A stretch of 64,000 nucleotides of DNA from Dactylorhiza incarnata (taxonomy: Eukaryota; Streptophyta; Magnoliopsida; Asparagales; Orchidaceae). Position numbers and translations under genes: made by a program. The notes under the pieces were generated by a model, which worked only from the letters and a program-made list of their open reading frames with translations, made no database searches and was not told where the DNA came from. The first letter of the stretch is position 1, and each line of letters starts with the position of its first letter. Shown piece after piece: positions 30,830 to 41,517 of this stretch. The stretch is from positions 5,356,001 through 5,420,000 of the forward strand of contig JAWHQI010000005.1 in the NCBI GenBank assembly GCA_033032865.1, given 5' to 3'.

Positions 30830-31985
30830 TGTTTGGGAAAATACCCTTTGATTTATCTTACAAATTATATACAAGTGATTTCATTTTCTAGGATGTATTA
30901 CCCATATTGTATAGAAAAGGTAATTTGGTCATTATATGTCTTAGGATGTCATACTCACATTAGAGTGTCAAAGATTAGTCCAAAATTTAGTTGAGTTAAA
31001 CCTGCGTCGAATAAAAGTTGACGCAGCTTTGACTGCACGATAAAGTAACTTCTAAGAGAAGTACCATTAACTCAGACTGAAGTCAATGTATAAGTGAAGT
31101 CGATGCAATGTCGAGATGTACTTGATGCAGAAGATAGAGTCAGTCAAAGCAGTATTAGAAGTCGACGCAACTTGGACTTATAATCGACGTAAAAGGAAGA
31201 ACTCTGAGTTCAGGATTTCAACTCAACAGATACGTCGATAAATATTCGACGCAACATCGGCTGCAGAGATCATTTCCAATCTAAGGAGGATTTCGACGCA
31301 GCTTCCAGTAGAATTCAGAGGTGCGTCAATAAGAAGTCAAATGTATTTGACCCTACGACGAATACAGACAAAATTAGACATTCTCATTTATTTTTAAAGA
31401 TGATTTAGAGGTTATACATGGAAAAGTTTGGATCTCTAACGGGTCGATTATATCTAAGAATGGAAAGGAGGACTACAAAGAGACAATAAAGCTATTTCTG
31501 GAAGTCATTATAAAAGGATTTGATGGGTCATCAAAATAGAAAAAAATAGAATTATCCCATAGACGTTCCTATTAGGGATATAGAAAAAAGGGAATGAATT
31601 TGAATTCTATTCGATAGAGGAATAAGGGAATAGAGGAAGATCCAGACAATAGAACATCAACAATCCTATCAGTCTTCATCTTTTCCTCTCTGAAGATCCA
31701 AAAAGCTCTCCCTCTCTCTCTTAGAAAGAAAGATACAACCAGAAGTCTCTATACAGACAAAAAGGCTTCTTCTTCTTCAAATGGTTCAAGATCTCCTTAT
31801 TGTAATTTATGTATTGTCCACTTATTTTATTTATGCACTCTGTGATTATTTTATTCTGTGATTGGAAAGCTGAATGCATTGTAATTAGAAGTATTTTTAT
31901 TGTGTGTGCATAATATTATAGAAACATTTTTAAAACTTTATTCACCCCCCTAGAGAATACTCAGAGGTCTCGCTGTGCACTTTCA
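30830..31985 (+). repeat. C1 3' LTR, internally deleted
   Basis: 1156 bases. Relative to the 5' LTR it lacks about 260 bases after CTTCTTCTTCA (31778) and about 170 bases after AAGATCTCCTTA (near 31800). This removes the repeat block and the dyad. The TCGACGC array is kept (31005-31370). Confidence 0.9.
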
Positions 31986-31990
31986 AAGAC

Positions 31991-32868
31991 AGTGGTCGTA
32001 TTGAACTCTAAATATCATCGAGACAATGCAAATATCATCGATAAACTATAAAATGTCAGCGAGACTGTTCAAGATGTGGAAATACAAAGATTGTCGCCAC
32101 AATTGCGCCAATCAGATCAGAGCTTTAAGGAAAGAAATATCTGAGATTAAGTATTCCTAGTTTGTGCCCGTTAAGGGTTGACTCTCATATAAATAATAAT
32201 AAGATATGAGATAAAAAAAACCATAATCATATTTTGTAAGAATCATTGATCTTCTGAACATTCAAAATGACGTCTGCGATAGAACAGTGTTTTCCCAAGA
32301 AAATCAAAAGGATGTCATCAAGACATTAGAAAGTCTGAGAACAAGAAGTTGAAGGAGAATTATTCAAGAATCATCCAATTCTCCTAGCTTGCTCCAGATT
32401 CTTCACTCTCAATCATTTCAGAGCAAAGAAGTTCTCAGATATCAAGGTCAGTCTAATCCAAGTTTTATAAAAGAAGATTCAATCAAGTTCTTGGCTGAAC
32501 CAGAGAAGGCTAATTGCTTATAAGCCTAAAAAGTCTCAATACTTATAAGAAACATATTTTTTAGTCTATTGTTTTATTGTAAACAAAAATATATTTTTAT
32601 GGGAGGATCTTTTATGATCCGAGAGGTGTACAATATCTGGTAGTAGATCGAAGTTTGGAGGAGTTTTTGCTGAGTCTAGCACACTGCTAGATATGCTCAG
32701 GGGGAAAGTGGACGTGTCCATCTTAGGGAACTGCTATAAATATTTGTGTTCTCTGTGGTGCGTTTGTGTTGTGTGCAATTTATCTTTCCACTGCAAATAT
32801 TTTAAAAAGGATAAACACTTATTCACCCCTCCCCCTCTATGTGGTATAGATCCCTATTTTTTCAGAAG
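31991..32868 (+). repeat. A2 3' LTR, 3' part
   Basis: Continues the A2 LTR after C1 (AGTGGTCGTATTGAACTC, matching GAAGACAGTGGTAGT in A3 near 53560). Carries the core module and the end motif TTATTCACCCCTCCCCCTCTA (32819-32840). The exact end, near 32868, is set by comparison with A3 and is uncertain by about 15 bases. Confidence 0.82.
32675..32742 (+). promoter_or_regulatory. A2 LTR core module: dyad plus TATA-like box
   Basis: TCTAGCA-CAC-TGCTAGA (32675-32691), then GTGTCCATCTTAGGGAAC and CTATAAATA (32734-32742). The dyad is identical to that of A3. Confidence 0.5.
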
Positions 32869-32879
32869 GAAATCACATT

Positions 32880-33744
32880 GGGAAGGAACATTGAAGGCGA
32901 GATCGTATTTGTTGGTATGTGAGGAGCGAGCAAGATGCTAATGCCTACTCTCCAAGTGGTCAAGGAAATGTGAAAAGGCGTGGAGTTATTATTGACTTTG
33001 TTGGAGGCTTCGGAGCCCAAGCCCAGTCTGCGTGATGTTCCAATAGTAGTGGAGTACGCGGACATGTTTCCAAATGAACTCCCTAGGGCTCCGCCTCAGC
33101 GAGAGATTGATTTCTGCATTGAGCTAGTGTCGGGTGTCAATCCTGTGTCATGCTCACCATACCATATAGCATCAAAAGAAATGGCAGAACTAAAGGTTCA
33201 GTTGTAGGAGGAGCTGCTAGAGCAACGCTATGTACACCTAAGTTCATCTCCATTGGGTTCATTGATCCTCTTTGTGAAAAAGGATGGAATTTTATGCCTA
33301 TGTACTGACTACCGTGAGCTGAATAATATGACAGAGAAGAACTGATATTTGATTCTAAGAATCGATGACTTGTTCAAACAACTGGTTGGGTCGATGGTTT
33401 ATTCAAAACTGGACATAAAGTTTGATTACTACCAGCTGAAGATATGAGATTGTAACATCTTCAAAATGGCATTCAGTCCCCGCTACGGTCACTGCGAGTT
33501 CATGGTGATGTCGTTCGCTATCTTAAATGCGCCATCGGTATTCATGGACTTGATTAATAGGACATTCTGATAGTACTTGGGCCAATTCGTGATTAAGTTC
33601 GTCGACAACATATTAGTGTACTCCCTGTCCGAAGAGGAACATGCAAATCATCTACACGTGATTTTGAGCACCTTGAGGAGAGTCAGTTGTACACCAAGTT
33701 CTCTAAGTGTGAGTTTTGGCTACCGTTAGTGCTGTTCCTCAGTG
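32880..33744 (+). pseudogene. G reverse transcriptase, N-terminal and catalytic part
   Basis: After a decayed protease end, the RT domain starts around LRDVPIVVEYADMFPNELP, then REIDFCIELVSG, a stop, LYVKKDG-like [55 protein letters not shown], and FVDNILVYS, where canonical F(I/V)DDILVYS has its second aspartate changed to asparagine. It breaks at CEFWLPLVLFLSGV, where D1 is inserted, and resumes at 43164 with VSGEGIAVE. Several stops. The GTGTG duplication of D1 spans 33745-33749. Confidence 0.85.
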
Positions 33745-33749
33745 GTGTG

Positions 33750-35419
33750 TGAAATCTCTGATATCAGTTGAAAGTAATCTCTGATATCAAAGGAAAGGGA
33801 GGTTAGATCTTAGATTTACTCTAGAGGGGGGGTGAATATAGTATTAAAAGGTTTTTAACTTATTTTATAGCGGAATTAAAATAGTGATATTTATATGTGT
33901 ATAACAGAGTGATTTATAAAAACAAAACACAAAGAGATCACACAGCACAGTACAGAAAAATAAACAAAGACACAGAGGACACAAGGATCTATAGTAGTTC
34001 CCCAATCAACCTGGGTACATCTACTCTTCTACCACCCTTGGTAGGATTCCACTAGGTTTTTGATCAGGTGCCTTATCACCAATGGGTTTTTGATCAGGTG
34101 CCCAAACACCAGCTATAGGTTTTTGATCAGGTGCCCTACCACCGACCACAGGTTTTTGATAAGGTGCCCTTCCACCAAAGTGTTAACTTTTGAAGGGAGT
34201 TATAACCCTGTACAGAATGGGATAAAGAGGGTTTTTGAGATTCTTCTCTGTCAACAATATGAGAGAAGACTATTGGATTGTGTTGATGTAAAGCTCCCCT
34301 TGTCTGGTAGAAATGGTTGACAGTTGAGGATGGAGCTTTCTCTTGAATGAAACAAATCTTCTTTGAAGCTGATGAATCTGAGAGACAATGTTTCTCAAAT
34401 TTGTTGTTGCTCTTGAAGATTAGAACTTGCAGCAGAATACTAAGAGATTGATTAAGTTGATCTCAGAGATTGAATGAGTGCTGCTTGAGGATGAAGATGA
34501 AGATCTGAAAGCTTTTTCTTTTTCTTCCTATATATCTTTCTCTCGACTGTTTCCTTCTCTGTTCTTTTTCTTTCTTGTTGTACTGCAATAATACGTCTTC
34601 TTTATATTTCCTTAGAGAAAAATCTCTGACAGATTTGAAATCAAATCTTTTAATTTAAGGAATAAAATATTCTGAATAGATATTCTAGGAACTGCAAACT
34701 GATTCAGCAAATAAACTTTAACTCTTTTCCTTTTCCATGAAAGTGACCTTTTCCAAAATGTGTCAACGCCTACTTTCTCGAAATAATAAAAGGAAAGGAT
34801 TAAATCCTGACTTATATGATAGGAATAGATCCATTGCTGAAAGTCGATCTGAGTTCAGAGAATAGAATAAAACCGATCTGTCTGAAAATATGAAGCTGAG
34901 GAGAAATTACGTCGATCTGAGGACTGAGTTCGTCGAACTGAATGTTGATTTTGTCAAACTGAACTTCTATTGCTGATTCGTCGAACGCATACTGGAGTTC
35001 ATCGATCTCAAGTTGGAGTTCATCGAACTGAGAGATAAAATCTAATAAGCTAGCTGGAATATTGAATTCGTCGAGTTGAGAATGAATTTCGTCGATCTGA
35101 ACATCTTGATACTTATTCTTCGACCACAGAGCTGAGTTAGTCGAACGCTGAGACTTGGGAAGTTCGTCAAACGCTGAGACTTGGCAAATTCGTCAAACGC
35201 TTAGACTTGGCAAGTTCGTCGAACTGGAGCAAGACGTTCGTCGGACGCAGAATGCATTTTGTCGAATGCAGATAGAGTTCATCGAACGCAGAAACTTGAT
35301 CTTTTCCTTAAGTTCTAACAGCCTAAAACCTTGACCCTTAGACTATATAATGGGGTTAACTTAGTCCTAGTCAACAGATAGTGATCCTAGCCCAAATCAG
35401 TAATAGAGTTGTTCCAACA
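33750..35419 (-). repeat. D1 3' LTR
   Basis: 1670 bases. In element sense it holds an array of TTCGTCGAACT-type dyads (about 34905-35290), a block of ACCTGATCAAAAACC repeats with about 33-base period (34050-34190), the core module, and the end motif with a G run of only 7 (33826-33832). Confidence 0.9.
33986..34044 (-). promoter_or_regulatory. D1 3' LTR core module
   Basis: In element sense CTACCA-AGGG-TGGTAG (34029-34044), then AAGAGTAGATGTACCCAGG, TTGGGGAACTA and CTATAGATCC. The dyad loop is 4 bases here; the box is weaker than in family A. Confidence 0.45.
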
Positions 35420-36569
35420 ATCTCCCCATATTTGGGTTAGAACACTATTTGACAAAATCAAATAAAACAACAGAAAAATAACAGAGCATATATATCTGAC
35501 TGAATGTAAATTCTTTTCAGCAGATAAGCAAAATATAGTGCTCTAGGTTTAGAAAACTTTACATTTTCAACTTTACACTTCCTTGCCTTTAGCTTTCTGA
35601 ATTCTTGCTTTCATGTTTAGAAATCCTTGCCTTCAGCTTTTGGCTTTGTTTATCTGAAATGAATCTGTCATATTGAATCTGCATTTTTCAGCTTTTGCTT
35701 TTGTTGATCTGAATTGAATCTGTCATATTGAATCTGCATTTGAATCTGCTATATCAAAAATTATTTCTGAATCTGGAGATGCTTCTACATCACAAACCAT
35801 AACAGAATCTGCATTTGAATCTGTCATATCTGAAACAAAAACTGAAACTGCTTCTCTCAAATCATATCTGAATCTGCATCTGTATGATCTGGAACTTCTT
35901 CATCAAGAACTGAAGGCATCAATCATCACTGCTTCTATCAAAACCATATCATCATCAATATCAATCATTACTGAATCATCATTGACTGCATCAAAATGAG
36001 CTTCTTCATAAAATATCTCCCCCTGAAACTGCATATGTTTCATAAAGTATCTCCCTATATCAAAAAGGAGATTCTTCATGAAACATCTCCCTCTGCCTAG
36101 TTTCAGGAAGACCTTAAGCTAGGCCCCTAGAAGAAGGGACATAGGATGAGGAGGCTGGGAAGGATGCAATTTTTAGAAGAAAGATTGTCATTGTTCCTGC
36201 AAAATGAAAAAAAAAAAGATCAAGTGCAAAGGAACTGGAAAGAGAAGCAATTTCTATAGGCATAAAGTAAAAAAGAAATACAAGATTGATTATATAGATA
36301 GATCAGAAGTCAAAAAGACTTTAGCCTTCGTCAGACTGCATTCGATGAAAAATTAATTTTCTTCGATCTCAGTTCGACGATCTGGATGACTTCGTCGATC
36401 TCCGGATCTAATAGGTATCGTCTCAGTGGATTCTTCTCAGCGTCCCTAGGCCTTGTCTCAGCAGTTCAGCTGAAACTGAGAGCTTGTCTCAGCTGTTCAG
36501 ACAGCAAACATATTAAACTTATAAAATTAAGGGATAAATAAAAGATATAATTTTTTTTAATTGATTGAA
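35420..36569 (-). other. D1 3' non-coding region with polypurine tract
   Basis: About 1.15 kb between the RNase H stop and the 3' LTR. The tract AAATATGGGGAGAT abuts the LTR (35420-35435). Degenerate AATCTGCATTTGAATCTG-like repeats occupy about 35640-36000, and a few TCGTCGAT/TTCGACGAT motifs lie at 36330-36410. No post-pol frame like those of A2 and C1 is visible. Confidence 0.75.
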
Positions 36570-36943
36570 TCTCCATCTATCATTCCTAGCTGATTTATAA
36601 AGAAGATATGTTTCTTTTCATCCAAGGGTTTGGTGAAAATATCAGCCCTTTGCAAATCAGTAGAAATGAATTGTAGGCAAATTTAATTTTTATCCACATT
36701 ATCTCTGATAAAGTGGTGCCTAATTTCTATGTGTTTAGTCCTACTATGGAGTACTGGATTTTGTGCAATAGATATTGCACTAGTATTCTCACAAAATATA
36801 ATTGAATTATTTAAGTTGATACCACAGTCTAGAAGTTGATTTTGTATCCACAGTATTTGTGAGCAGCAACTGCCTACAGCAATATATTCTGCTTCAGCTG
36901 TTGATGTAGACACAGATGTATGTTTCTTACAAAACCAAGACAC
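36570..36943 (-). pseudogene. D1 RNase H
   Basis: Continues pol after a 1-base loss near 36943 (LGDRL then SWFCKKHTSVSTSTAEAEYIAVG). Contains SQILWIQNQLLDCG, RTKHIEIRHHFIRDNV, a stop at about 36683, and in a shifted frame ADIFTKPLDEKK with a terminal NQLGMIDGDS. Otherwise well preserved. Confidence 0.85.
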
Positions 36944-39786
36944 TATAGCCTATCACCAAGAAACTGACAAGTTCCTGATGTGCTTTTCATGTCTACTCTA
37001 CATCCAACATAATCAGAATCTGAGAATCCAGTTAATTCAAATTCTGAAGATGTTGGATACCAGAGTCCTAGATTTGGACAACCCTTTATATATCTCAAAA
37101 TTCTTTTTAGTAAAATTAGGTGAGATTCTTTGGGGTTAACTTGGAACCTAGCACAAATATATGTAGCAAACATTATGTCAAGTCTACTAGCTGTTAAGCA
37201 AAGTAAAAAGCCAACAATTGCTCTATATACTTTCTGATCAACAGGTTTCCCTGATTCATCATTGTTAACAGCAGCATTGGAGGGCATGGGTGTTTTCATA
37301 GTGGAAGCATCAGACATACCAAATCTTTTCACTAAATCCCTAGCATACTTGGAATTTGAAATGAATATGCCTTTTGAAGTTTGCTTCACTTGAAGACCAA
37401 GGAAGTAAGATAACTCACCCATACTACTCATTTCAAATTTAGATTGCATTAGGTTAGAAAACCTTTTGCATAGATTTGAATCAGTAGAGACAAAAATAAT
37501 ATCATCTACATAAATTTGAACTAGTAATGATTTATTTTTATGTATCCTGAAAAATAAGGTTTTATCAATAGAGCCCCTACAGAACTTGTTCTCCAAAAGA
37601 AAATTAGCTAAGGTCTCATACCATGCTCTGGGAGCTTGCTTGAGACCATAGAGAGTTTTATTAAGCTTAAATACATAAGAAGAGTGGGTTGGAGAGATGA
37701 AACCTGGTGGTTGTTCCACATAGACTACTTCTTTGATATCTCCATTCAAGAATGCACTCTTCACATCCATCTGATAGACTTTGAACTTCTTGAATGCAGC
37801 AAATGCAAGAAAAATCCTTATAGCTTCAAGTCTAGCTACAGGAGCAAAGGTTTGATCAAAATCAATTCCTTCTTCCTGAGAATATCCTTGGGCTACTAAT
37901 CTTGCTTTATTTCTCATGATTATTCCTTGATCATCTAGCTTGTTCCTGAAGACCCACTTGGTGTCGATGACTGGATGGCCTTTTGGTTTTAGAACCAAAT
38001 CCCAAACCTTGTTCCATTCAAATTGGTTGAGCTCCTCTTGCATTGCAAGAATCCAGTTTGGATCTTGTTCTGCATCTTTTATGGACTGAGGTTCAACTTG
38101 TGATAGGAAACAAGTGTGCATCTGATTTTGGTGTAGTTGATGCCTTGTTTAAACACCTGCTGAAATATCTCCAATGACTTGAGATATTGGATGATCTCTA
38201 ACTGTGATGTGGTCAACAGTTGGAGTTGGTTCAACAATAGTTTCCACTTGAGAGATATGATCAGCTGTCACTTGATTTGAGTTATCAGCAAGATCTGGAT
38301 TATCCTCTTCTTCACTGTTTTCAATAATTTCATTTGATGGAAGTAGAGACTCTTCATTCTGTAGATTTAGTCCATTGATTTCTTCACATAGATCTGGAAC
38401 CTGCAAAGTATTTTTGGTAGAGGTGGTGTTCCTCTCCTCATTTAACATATTAGATTCATCAAAGGATACATACATGGACTCTTCTATCTTAAGAGTTGAT
38501 TTGTTGTAAACTATATATGCTTTACTAGAAAGAGAATATCCAAGGAATATACCTTCAACAGATTTTGCTTCAAATTTCCTGAGATACTTCTTATCATTGT
38601 TATGCACATAGCATTTATAGCCAAATATCTTAAAATAGTTAACCTTAGGCTTTTTATTCTAGAGTAATTCATAGGGAGTTTTACCCTTAAGCTTATGTAT
38701 CGGGCTTCTGTTCAACACATAATTTGATGTGTTCACTGCCTCTGCCCAAAAAGAGAGTGGCAAGTGAGCATCAGCAAGCAATGTAGTTTCTGATTCAATA
38801 AGTGTTCTATTTTTCCTTTCAGCTACCCCATTTTGTTGAGGAGTTCTAGGAGCAGAGAAACATTGCCTGATCCCTTCTTTTCCACAGAATTCTCTCATCA
38901 GAAGAGATTCAAACTCAGTGTCATGATCACTTCTGATCAATGCAACTAGAGTAGAGTACTCAATCTTGATGGACCTGAGAAAGTCTGTCAGAACACTAAA
39001 GGTGTCAAACTTGTTCCTAAGAAAGAACACTCAAGTGAATCTTGAGAAGTCATCTACAATAACTAGAGAGTATTGCTTCCCTCCTAGATTTTGTATTGTA
39101 GTGGGTCCAAAAAGGTCCAAATGCAGTAAATACAAAATCCTAGGTGAATCACTCTTGGATAAAGATTTAAAACTACTCTTAGTCTGCATACTTAATTGAC
39201 AAGCCCTGCAGAGTCCTTCCTTCTTGTATGAACCAGAAGGCAGTCCTCTAACAAGATTGTCCTTAGAAAGCTTAAATATAGTTCTAAGGTTAATATGTCC
39301 AAGCCTTTTATGCCATAATTCATTTGTTTTACTTATTGAATTAAATAAACAAATATCTATATTGGCAGAGTCAAAATTGACTAAATAAATATTTCCATTT
39401 CGAATGCCAGATAACACATTAATGTTTTTATTATTGGTAATATGACATAAGGAATGGTTAAAAGTTACCTGATAACCTTCATCACATAACTGGCTTATGC
39501 TGATGAGGTTGTGCTTCAGACCCTTGACATAAGCTACCTCTTTGAAGGTGACTGCTCCAACTTTGATTTTTCCATAACTTTTGGCTTGCCCACAGTTGGA
39601 GTCTCCAAAGATCACTTTGGGTCCAAGCCTTGCCTTGTAGTTGCTTAGGTTGGCCTTGTTTCCTGTCATATTCTTTGAGCACCCACTATCCAAGTACCAT
39701 TGTTCTTTTATTTTTGGATAGCCCTGTACCTGCAAAATGAATTCCTTTATTCTTAATATTCTTGCTTGAAACATTCTTACTAACAT
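36943..39786 (-). pseudogene. D1 protease-integrase-RT, one frame with three nonsense codons
   Basis: Frame 39786-36943 is continuous except for stops at 39031-39033 (tryptophan site before VFFLRNK), 38659-38661 (after TPYELL) and 38149-38151 (glutamine site in GV-TRHQL). Each fits a single G:C to A:T transition. Domains: protease EQWYLDSGCSKNMTG; pre-integrase WHKRLGHIN and CRACQ; integrase [95 protein letters not shown], ending [16 protein letters not shown]. Catalytic residues are all kept. The frame is +1 relative to gag and overlaps its end. Confidence 0.9.
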
Positions 39787-41420
39787 CTACTGCCTTTTTG
39801 TTCTTAGCAGAAATGAATTTTACTGGTGTAGAGAGAATGTTTTTCTTAATAAGATGTGGCTCACTTGATGATGCACCCAAGCCCAGTCTGCGACTAAGTC
39901 TGGCATTCACTGTGCTTGTGATGTCCATTAGTTTGATACTTCTCCCATTGAGGGATTCAAACTTCTTGGCTTCAGATAACTTGTTCTCAATGAGAACAAT
40001 GTGTTCTCTAGAGGCAGCCAAATCTTTCTTAAGATTGACATTATCTTCACTTAGTTGGTTCATTTCAACCAACTTATTTCTGAGAGAGATTATTTCCTTC
40101 TCAGATTTAATTAAGTCTATACAAAGAGCTTTGAATTCATTTGAATTTAAATCAAAGGTAGAAATTACCTGATCACTGTCAGTTTCAGATTCTGATTCTT
40201 CTGAGTTGTTTCCTGAGGCATTGATAGCCATCATGCAGAAGTTTATTTCTTCTTCATCATCACTAGAGCTGGATGATGATGCATATTCTGACTCACTACT
40301 TGAGTCATATATATCCATCAAGCATTGGTCCTTCTCATTTGAATTTTCTTCTTCATCTTCAGAAGAGTTGGATGAAGATTCTGATTCTGTATCCCTCCAT
40401 GACTCAGCTACAAAGCCTCTTCCCTTATGTTTGTGTTTGTGGGAGGATGACTTGCTGGAGTGCCTTTTCTCTTCTTTCTCTTTTCTCTTTTCTTTCTTTT
40501 GGTTCTCTGGACACTCAGGTAGAATGTGTCCAGGTTTCCTGCAACCAAAACAAATAATTTCTTTAGAATTTTATTTGTCATACCTTGGTTTTTCTCTTGA
40601 TCTGGAATCCTTCTTTCTGAAGTCTTTTCTAGCCATCTTTTAGAATCTCTTGGCTAAAAGACTCATAAACTCCACTTCTCCTGGAGTTTTATCTTCCTCT
40701 TCTGTTGCTTGGAAAGTAATGCTCCTTTCCTTATTGGATGCTGGTGAGGAAGTAGATTGTTCAGCTTCTCTGGACTTGATAAGCTGCTCATAGGATTTAA
40801 GCTTGCCTAACAAGGTCTCAGTATAGATCTCATTAAGGCTTCTGGCTTCCTTGATTGGCCAGATCCTAGAGTCCCATGTGCTAGGGAAGCACATCAAGAT
40901 CTTATCATTGACTTCAGTGATGGAGATCACATTGTCTAGAGATTTTAGCTCATTGATTATGAGGCTGAGCCTGTTGTACATATCTGCAACACTCTCAGTG
41001 TCTCCTTTATTGAAATTTTCATACTGAGAGATGAGATCTTCTATCTTTTCTCTCATCTGCAGAGCTTTCAACCATGTTGTTGAGGGAGGTCCAGATTTCC
41101 CTTGCTGAGGTGCATTCTACAACCTTTTGAAAGATGTCATCAGACATTTTCTATGCCAATATATTCATTGCTTTGGCATCCGCACTTCTCTGCTTCTTTT
41201 GAGCTTCTGTCCACTCAGGAGGTGGAACAGCATTATTTGTTATGGTTGTTTCAGTGCTTGTTGTTGCTGTAGGAGTAGGGGGTCCTGTCAAAATTACATT
41301 AAAAATATCTTGGTCAATAGAATTCATATACAGTCTGATCCTTGCCTTCCATAATGCAAATTTATTTAGATTGCACATAGGAGGTCTTGTGCTTGAGTAT
41401 TCTTTGTTCTATGCAATGGA
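39686..41420 (-). pseudogene. D1 gag, few lesions
   Basis: N-terminus PPMCNLNKFALWKARIRLYMNSID (41378 leftward), then NAVPPPEWTEAQKKQRSADAKAMNILA and a stop. The capsid core resumes at 41071 (ISQYENFNKGDTESVADMYNRLSLIINEL, MCFPSTWDSRIWPIKEA) to a stop at 40640 (LLAKRF*KM). The zinc knuckle ICFGCRKPGHILPECP (about 40510-40560) is intact. A Ser/Glu-rich segment and a coiled coil follow in the same frame (40321-39686), ending in GIHFAGTGLSKNKRTMVLG, which overlaps the protease start in another frame. Confidence 0.87.
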
Positions 41421-41503
41421 TTTTTAGCAAAAGAAACTCTAGAAGAAAATTAAGATCTAATTGATCTTTTGATTCAGGTGTTAACCTGTAAAGAATCAGC
41501 CAA

Positions 41504-41517
41504 CCTCTGATACCAAT
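41504..41517 (-). other. D1 primer-binding site (initiator tRNA-Met)
   Basis: Minus strand ATTGGTATCAGAGG next to the LTR end at 41518. Eleven of twelve bases match TGGTATCAGAGC. Confidence 0.88.

Larger units (their letters stand above)
22415..31985 (+). mobile_element. Copia element C1 (SIRE-like), complete but dead
   Basis: 9571-base plus-strand element with LTRs TGTTGGGAAAA...GTGCACTTTCA, a perfect AAGAC duplication (22410-22414, 31986-31990) and a tRNA-Met primer site. Order: gag, protease-integrase, RT-RNase H, post-pol frame, polypurine tract (AATAGGGGACAT), 3' LTR. The LTRs differ in length (1615 and 1156 bases) because of two deletions in the 3' copy. A deletion with filler joins integrase to RT. 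RT has YVYD in place of YVDD. Confidence 0.93.
14901..32868 (+). mobile_element. Copia element A2 (Maximus/SIRE-like), gag C-terminus to 3' LTR
   Basis: Plus-strand remnant sharing its LTR family with A1 and A3. Visible parts are the gag C-terminus, protease-integrase, RT-RNase H, a long post-pol frame, a polypurine tract (CAAATATGGGAAGAT before 21466) and the 3' LTR, which is split by C1 (22415-31985). The 5' half lies left of A1 and outside the window. The right end is near 32868, where Gypsy pol sequence takes over, so A2 was inserted into G. Stops and frameshifts are dense, marking it as one of the oldest layers. Confidence 0.85.
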
